From assembly GCA_043101605.1 (NCBI GenBank), contig JBICIG010000086.1, positions 1 to 9,124 of the forward strand: a stretch of DNA of 9,124 nucleotides, written 5' to 3'. This document shows, piece by piece, positions 6,985 to 9,124 of this stretch. The translations under genes were made by a program, and so were the position numbers. The notes under the pieces were generated by a model. The model was not told the origin of the DNA and searched no databases. It saw only the letters and a program-made list of their open reading frames with translations. The first letter of the stretch is position 1. The number at the start of each line of letters is the position of its first letter. The stretch is from JBICIG01 sp043101605. Lineage in GTDB: Bacteria > Planctomycetota > Phycisphaerae > Phycisphaerales > UBA1924.

Positions 6985-7317
6985 TCAATCCTCGGTCAGG
7001 CGCGGCGGGGTGCCGCCCTCGCCCGGCTGGGCGTGGGAGATCTTGATCTCGCCGTTGCGCTCCTCGTACTGGCGGATGATCTGCCCGAGGCTGATCGCCA
7101 GGCGCTTGGCGCCGGCCCAGTTCATGATGGTGCGCCCGCCAACGGCGAACAGGAGCGCGGGATTGTTGTCCGGGCCCTGCACGGGCATGTTCATGCCGAA
7201 GTCAAGCACGACCTCGTCGGCGGTGGTCGAAGTGCGGATGGTGTTCGCGTAGGTGGTGTGCATCTTGCTCTCGTCGATGCGGAGCTGGATCTGACGCTGC
7301 TGCTGCTCATCGGCCAT
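6985..7317 (-). CDS. DUF3467 family protein
   Basis: This small soluble protein of 110 aa, with no signal peptide or membrane helix, matches the DUF3467 pattern. It has a polar, glutamine-rich start, then YANTIRTSTTADEVVLDFG (23-41), a central hydrophobic strand (NPALLFAVGGRTIMNW, 52-67), and a helix with AKRLAISLGQIIRQYEERNGEI (70-91), followed by a disordered tail rich in Gly and Pro. The family has no established function that I know of. A GGAGG site 8 nt before the ATG at 7317 fixes the start; the frame is open further upstream, but that part looks non-coding. It lies 100 nt upstream of the GAF-adaptor operon on the same strand, with a hairpin between them, so co-transcription is possible. 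It could be a regulator or partner of the operon, or an unrelated neighbour. Confidence 0.85.
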   Translation of the reverse strand: MADEQQQRQIQLRIDESKMHTTYANTIRTSTTADEVVLDFGMNMPVQGPDNNPALLFAVGGRTIMNWAGAKRLAISLGQIIRQYEERNGEIKISHAQPGEGGTPPRLTED

Positions 7318-7325
7318 GGAACGAT

Positions 7326-7330
7326 CCTCC
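7326..7330 (-). promoter_or_regulatory. Ribosome-binding site of the DUF3467 gene
   Basis: A GGAGG on the minus strand 8 nt before the ATG at 7317. It decides this start over the ATG 52 codons further upstream in the same open frame. Confidence 0.75.
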
Positions 7331-7531
7331 AGGGTTGGGCGGTGCTGGTGGCGTGTGTGGGATGCAAAGCCGGGCGCTGGGGCCGATCGGCGTGGACCGT
7401 TCGGGCCGCCCACCAGTCGCGGGCCGCACGGTCTGAAGCCTTGGAGCATATTCGCGCACCGGGCGGGGTTCACCCTCAGGAGCGCTCTCCCGGGGCGGAT
7501 CGGTGCCTTTCCTTCGCCGACCGGGCGGCTC

Positions 7532-7547
7532 CGAGCGGGTTCGCTCG
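7532..7547. repeat. Short inverted repeat in the divergent intergenic region
   Basis: A perfect 6-bp stem (cgagcg / cgctcg) with a ggtt loop, about 160 nt upstream of the Ppx/GppA start. It may be a regulatory structure or a chance feature of GC-rich DNA. Confidence 0.3.
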
Positions 7548-7585
7548 CCCGTTCCGGGTCGGTTCGCCGCGGGCCGCAGGGGGTA

Positions 7586-7613
7586 CGGCTCGGGCCCGGG
7601 AGTATTCGAGCCG
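7586..7613. repeat. Seven-base-pair inverted repeat upstream of Ppx/GppA
   Basis: The arms cggctcg and cgagccg are separated by 14 nt, which include a gggcccggg-like core and an AT-containing stretch (agtatt). It lies about 95 nt before the Ppx/GppA ATG. The spacing would suit a dimeric regulator site or an RNA leader hairpin; nothing further supports either. Confidence 0.3.
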
Positions 7614-7692
7614 CCCGCCCCGGGTGTTCCCGATCACCGGCCGCGCAGAGCCAAAACAGCCCGTGGGCGGTCGGGTAGCATGCACCGCGTGG

Positions 7693-7698
7693 AAGGAG
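7693..7698 (+). promoter_or_regulatory. Ribosome-binding site of the Ppx/GppA gene
   Basis: AAGGAG 8 nt before the ATG at 7707. It favours this start over an in-frame ATG at 7680 and a GTG at 7689, both of which lie before or at the edge of the site. Confidence 0.8.
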
Positions 7699-7706
7699 CC
7701 GGGCGC

Positions 7707-9124
7707 ATGACCGTCAGCGCGATCGAAGGGCCGACGCACCGCTCGCCCGACAACGGGCCCGACGCCGGGGCCCCAACCCGCATCGCCGGGATCGATGTCG
7801 GCTCCAACACCGTCCGGCTGGTGATCGGGCAGGTCGAGCCCGACGGGCGCGTCCGCGTCATCGACGACGAAAAGGAACCCTCCGAACTCGGGCGGGCGGT
7901 CTTCGCGACCGGTCGGCTCGAGCCGGATGCGATCGAGCGGACCGCCGAGACGATCGCCCGGTTCGCCGAGATCGCCCGCGGCTTCGGGGCCGACCCGATC
8001 GAAGCCGTTGCGACCAGCGCCGTGCGGGACGCCTCCAACGCCGACGAATTCACCTCCCGCGTGCGTGCGCTCGCCGGCGTCGACTGCCGGGTGATCTCCG
8101 CCGAGGAGGAAGCCACCCTGTCGTTCCGCGGGGCGGCGGCATCGTTCGACCTCTCGAACGGGCCCGTGATGCTCGCCGACCTCGGCGGGGGGAGCCTCGA
8201 ACTCGTCCTGGCGATCGACGGCGAGATCGTCCAGACCTATCCGCTGCGCCTCGGGGCGGTGCGCCTCACCGGGCAGTTCGGCGGGCCCGCCGCGTGCGCC
8301 GCCGACCGCTACAAGGACCTGCTCGCGACGATCGACGACACGCTGGCGCGCGAACTGGCGACGCTGCCCTTCGCGCCGCGCGTCCTGCTGGGCACCGGGG
8401 GGACCTTCACGACGCTCGCGGCGATCGCCGCCGGCCCGCTCGATCAGCCCCAGGGCGCGGTGCTCACGCGCCAGCAGGTGCGCGGGGCGCTCGACCTGGT
8501 GCGCAGGACGCCAGTCGGTCGGCGGACGCGCATCGCCGGGCTCGGGAAGGACCGGGCCGAGATCATCCTCGCCGGTGCGGCGGTCGTGGATCGGTTGCTC
8601 TCTTCGGTCGACCTGCCCGAGTTGATCGTGCATCGCGGCGGCGTGCGCACGGGGCTGCTCGAGGAACTGGCCGATCGTCTCCCGGCTCGGGCGTCGCGCC
8701 CGCGATCGGGGAGCGACCCGGTCGCGGCGTCGGAGGAACTGGCGCGTCGGCTCAACGCCGACCTCACGCACGCGGCGCATGTCGCCGGGCTCGCCGACGC
8801 GATCTGGTCGGAGCTGCGCGCCCGGGCAGAGGATCCCGGCGACCCGCCCGGCGCGTGGACGACCGCCGAAGCGAGGCTGCTGCTGCGCTGCGCCGCGATC
8901 CTGCACGACTGCGGGTACGCGATCGGGCATGAGGGGCACCACCGCCACGCCGAGCAGATCATCCTGCACGCGTCGATCGCGGGGCTGGACGCGCGGCAGC
9001 GCTGCATCGTGGCGTCGCTGGCTCGCACGCACCGGCGCTCGGAGCCCAAGGCGTCGCATCCTTCTTATGCGGCGTTGGATGAACGGGACCGCGCGATGGT
9101 CGATCGGCTCAGCGCGATTCTGCG
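7707..9124 (+). CDS. Ppx/GppA family phosphatase with C-terminal HD-like domain (runs off right edge)
   Basis: The 472 codons seen encode a member of the exopolyphosphatase / pppGpp phosphatase family, cytoplasmic enzymes that cleave phosphate from polyphosphate or pppGpp. The actin-like ATPase fold shows in order: phosphate-1 loop AGIDVGSNTVRLVIG (27-41), ATSAVRDASN (102-111), the catalytic-glutamate segment VISAEEEA (129-136), the phosphate-2 loop LADLGGGSLEL (156-166), and LGTGGTFTTLAAIA (228-241). After a linker comes an HD-like domain with AAILHDCGYAIGHEGHHRHA (396-415). The first 25 residues form a polar extension before the fold. The two activities cannot be told apart from sequence alone. 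The family is usually about 300 aa (short Ppx) or about 500 aa (with HD), so this long form is probably missing only a short end. It is transcribed divergently from DUF3467 and is probably unrelated to the adaptor operon. Confidence 0.94.
   Translation, partial: MTVSAIEGPTHRSPDNGPDAGAPTRIAGIDVGSNTVRLVIGQVEPDGRVRVIDDEKEPSELGRAVFATGRLEPDAIERTAETIARFAEIARGFGADPIEAVATSAVRDASNADEFTSRVRALAGVDCRVISAEEEATLSFRGAAASFDLSNGPVMLADLGGGSLELVLAIDGEIVQTYPLRLGAVRLTGQFGGPAACAADRYKDLLATIDDTLARELATLPFAPRVLLGTGGTFTTLAAIAAGPLDQPQGAVLTRQQVRGALDLVRRTPVGRRTRIAGLGKDRAEIILAGAAVVDRLLSSVDLPELIVHRGGVRTGLLEELADRLPARASRPRSGSDPVAASEELARRLNADLTHAAHVAGLADAIWSELRARAEDPGDPPGAWTTAEARLLLRCAAILHDCGYAIGHEGHHRHAEQIILHASIAGLDARQRCIVASLARTHRRSEPKASHPSYAALDERDRAMVDRLSAIL

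Larger units (their letters stand above)
7331..7692. other. Divergent intergenic region between DUF3467 and Ppx/GppA
   Basis: About 360 nt without a supported gene. It should hold the promoters of both divergent genes. No convincing sigma-70 pair is visible. The most AT-rich patch, agcatattc near 7445-7453, reads as gaatatgct on the minus strand and could be a -10-like element for DUF3467, but without a matching -35. Two stem-loops near the Ppx/GppA side are listed separately. Short ORFs here lack ribosome-binding sites. Confidence 0.5.

Noticed and set aside
7361..7435. A 24-codon ORF in the divergent intergenic region as a possible precursor peptide
   Set aside because: It has no ribosome-binding site and no leader-core pattern, so it is not supported as the substrate of the operon.
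7318..7473. N-terminal extension of DUF3467 to an ATG at 7473
   Set aside because: The extra 52 residues do not resemble the family, and the GGAGG site fits the ATG at 7317.
7418..7578. An 11-base direct repeat (cgcgggccgca) at 7418-7428 and 7568-7578
   Set aside because: Too short and too GC-only to stand out against the background composition.
7650..7682. Possible plus-strand promoter (aaaaca with tagcat) ahead of Ppx/GppA
   Set aside because: The boxes match poorly and the -10-like element would lie almost on the start codon region.
7476..9059. A 527-codon open frame on the minus strand
   Set aside because: It is antisense to the Ppx/GppA gene, whose plus-strand motifs and ribosome-binding site are clear.
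1..9124. CRISPR arrays, tRNA or rRNA genes, insertion sequences
   Set aside because: No spaced repeats, no RNA-gene signatures and no transposase or terminal inverted repeats were seen.

Overview
High-GC bacterial DNA with compact, mostly leaderless-looking spacing and good Shine-Dalgarno sites at several starts. The gene set is a MoxR ATPase, a short SecA-like ATPase, a metalloprotease-adaptor fusion, a GAF-adaptor fusion, a DUF3467 protein and a Ppx/GppA phosphatase. This set and the base composition fit a planctomycete, perhaps a Phycisphaerae lineage. That assignment is an inference; no rRNA or other taxonomic marker is present.

Layout: (1) 1-408, minus strand: N-terminal part of a MoxR-family AAA ATPase that runs off the left edge. 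(2) 409-670: noncoding spacer with small inverted repeats. (3) 671-6884, minus strand: a tight three-gene operon, read in the order 6884 to 671. It encodes a GAF-domain protein fused through one membrane helix to an HlyD-type periplasmic adaptor (644 aa). Next is a PqqD-like domain fused to an M50 membrane metalloprotease and a second HlyD-type adaptor (734 aa, TTG start). Last is a 679-aa SecA-like ATPase (GTG start) that has the full motor core but lacks most of the C-terminal region of true SecA. The gaps are 27 and 7 nt, and the last start is probably translationally coupled. (4) 6885-6984: short spacer with a strong hairpin. (5) 6985-7317, minus strand: a 110-aa DUF3467 protein. (6) 7318-7706: divergent intergenic region. 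(7) 7707 to the right edge, plus strand: a Ppx/GppA phosphatase with a C-terminal HD-like domain.

The core of interest is the 671-6884 operon. A peptide-recognition-like domain, a membrane protease, two adaptor modules, a cytoplasmic sensor-like region and a stripped-down SecA motor are arranged as one transcription unit. This looks like a dedicated envelope peptide-processing or export apparatus. I know of no characterised system with this exact make-up, and its substrate and outer-membrane partner are not visible here. DUF3467 lies just upstream on the same strand and may be co-transcribed. The flanking MoxR and Ppx/GppA genes look like ordinary neighbours.

Many long open frames lie antisense to these genes. 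They are by-products of GC-rich codon usage and were not annotated.
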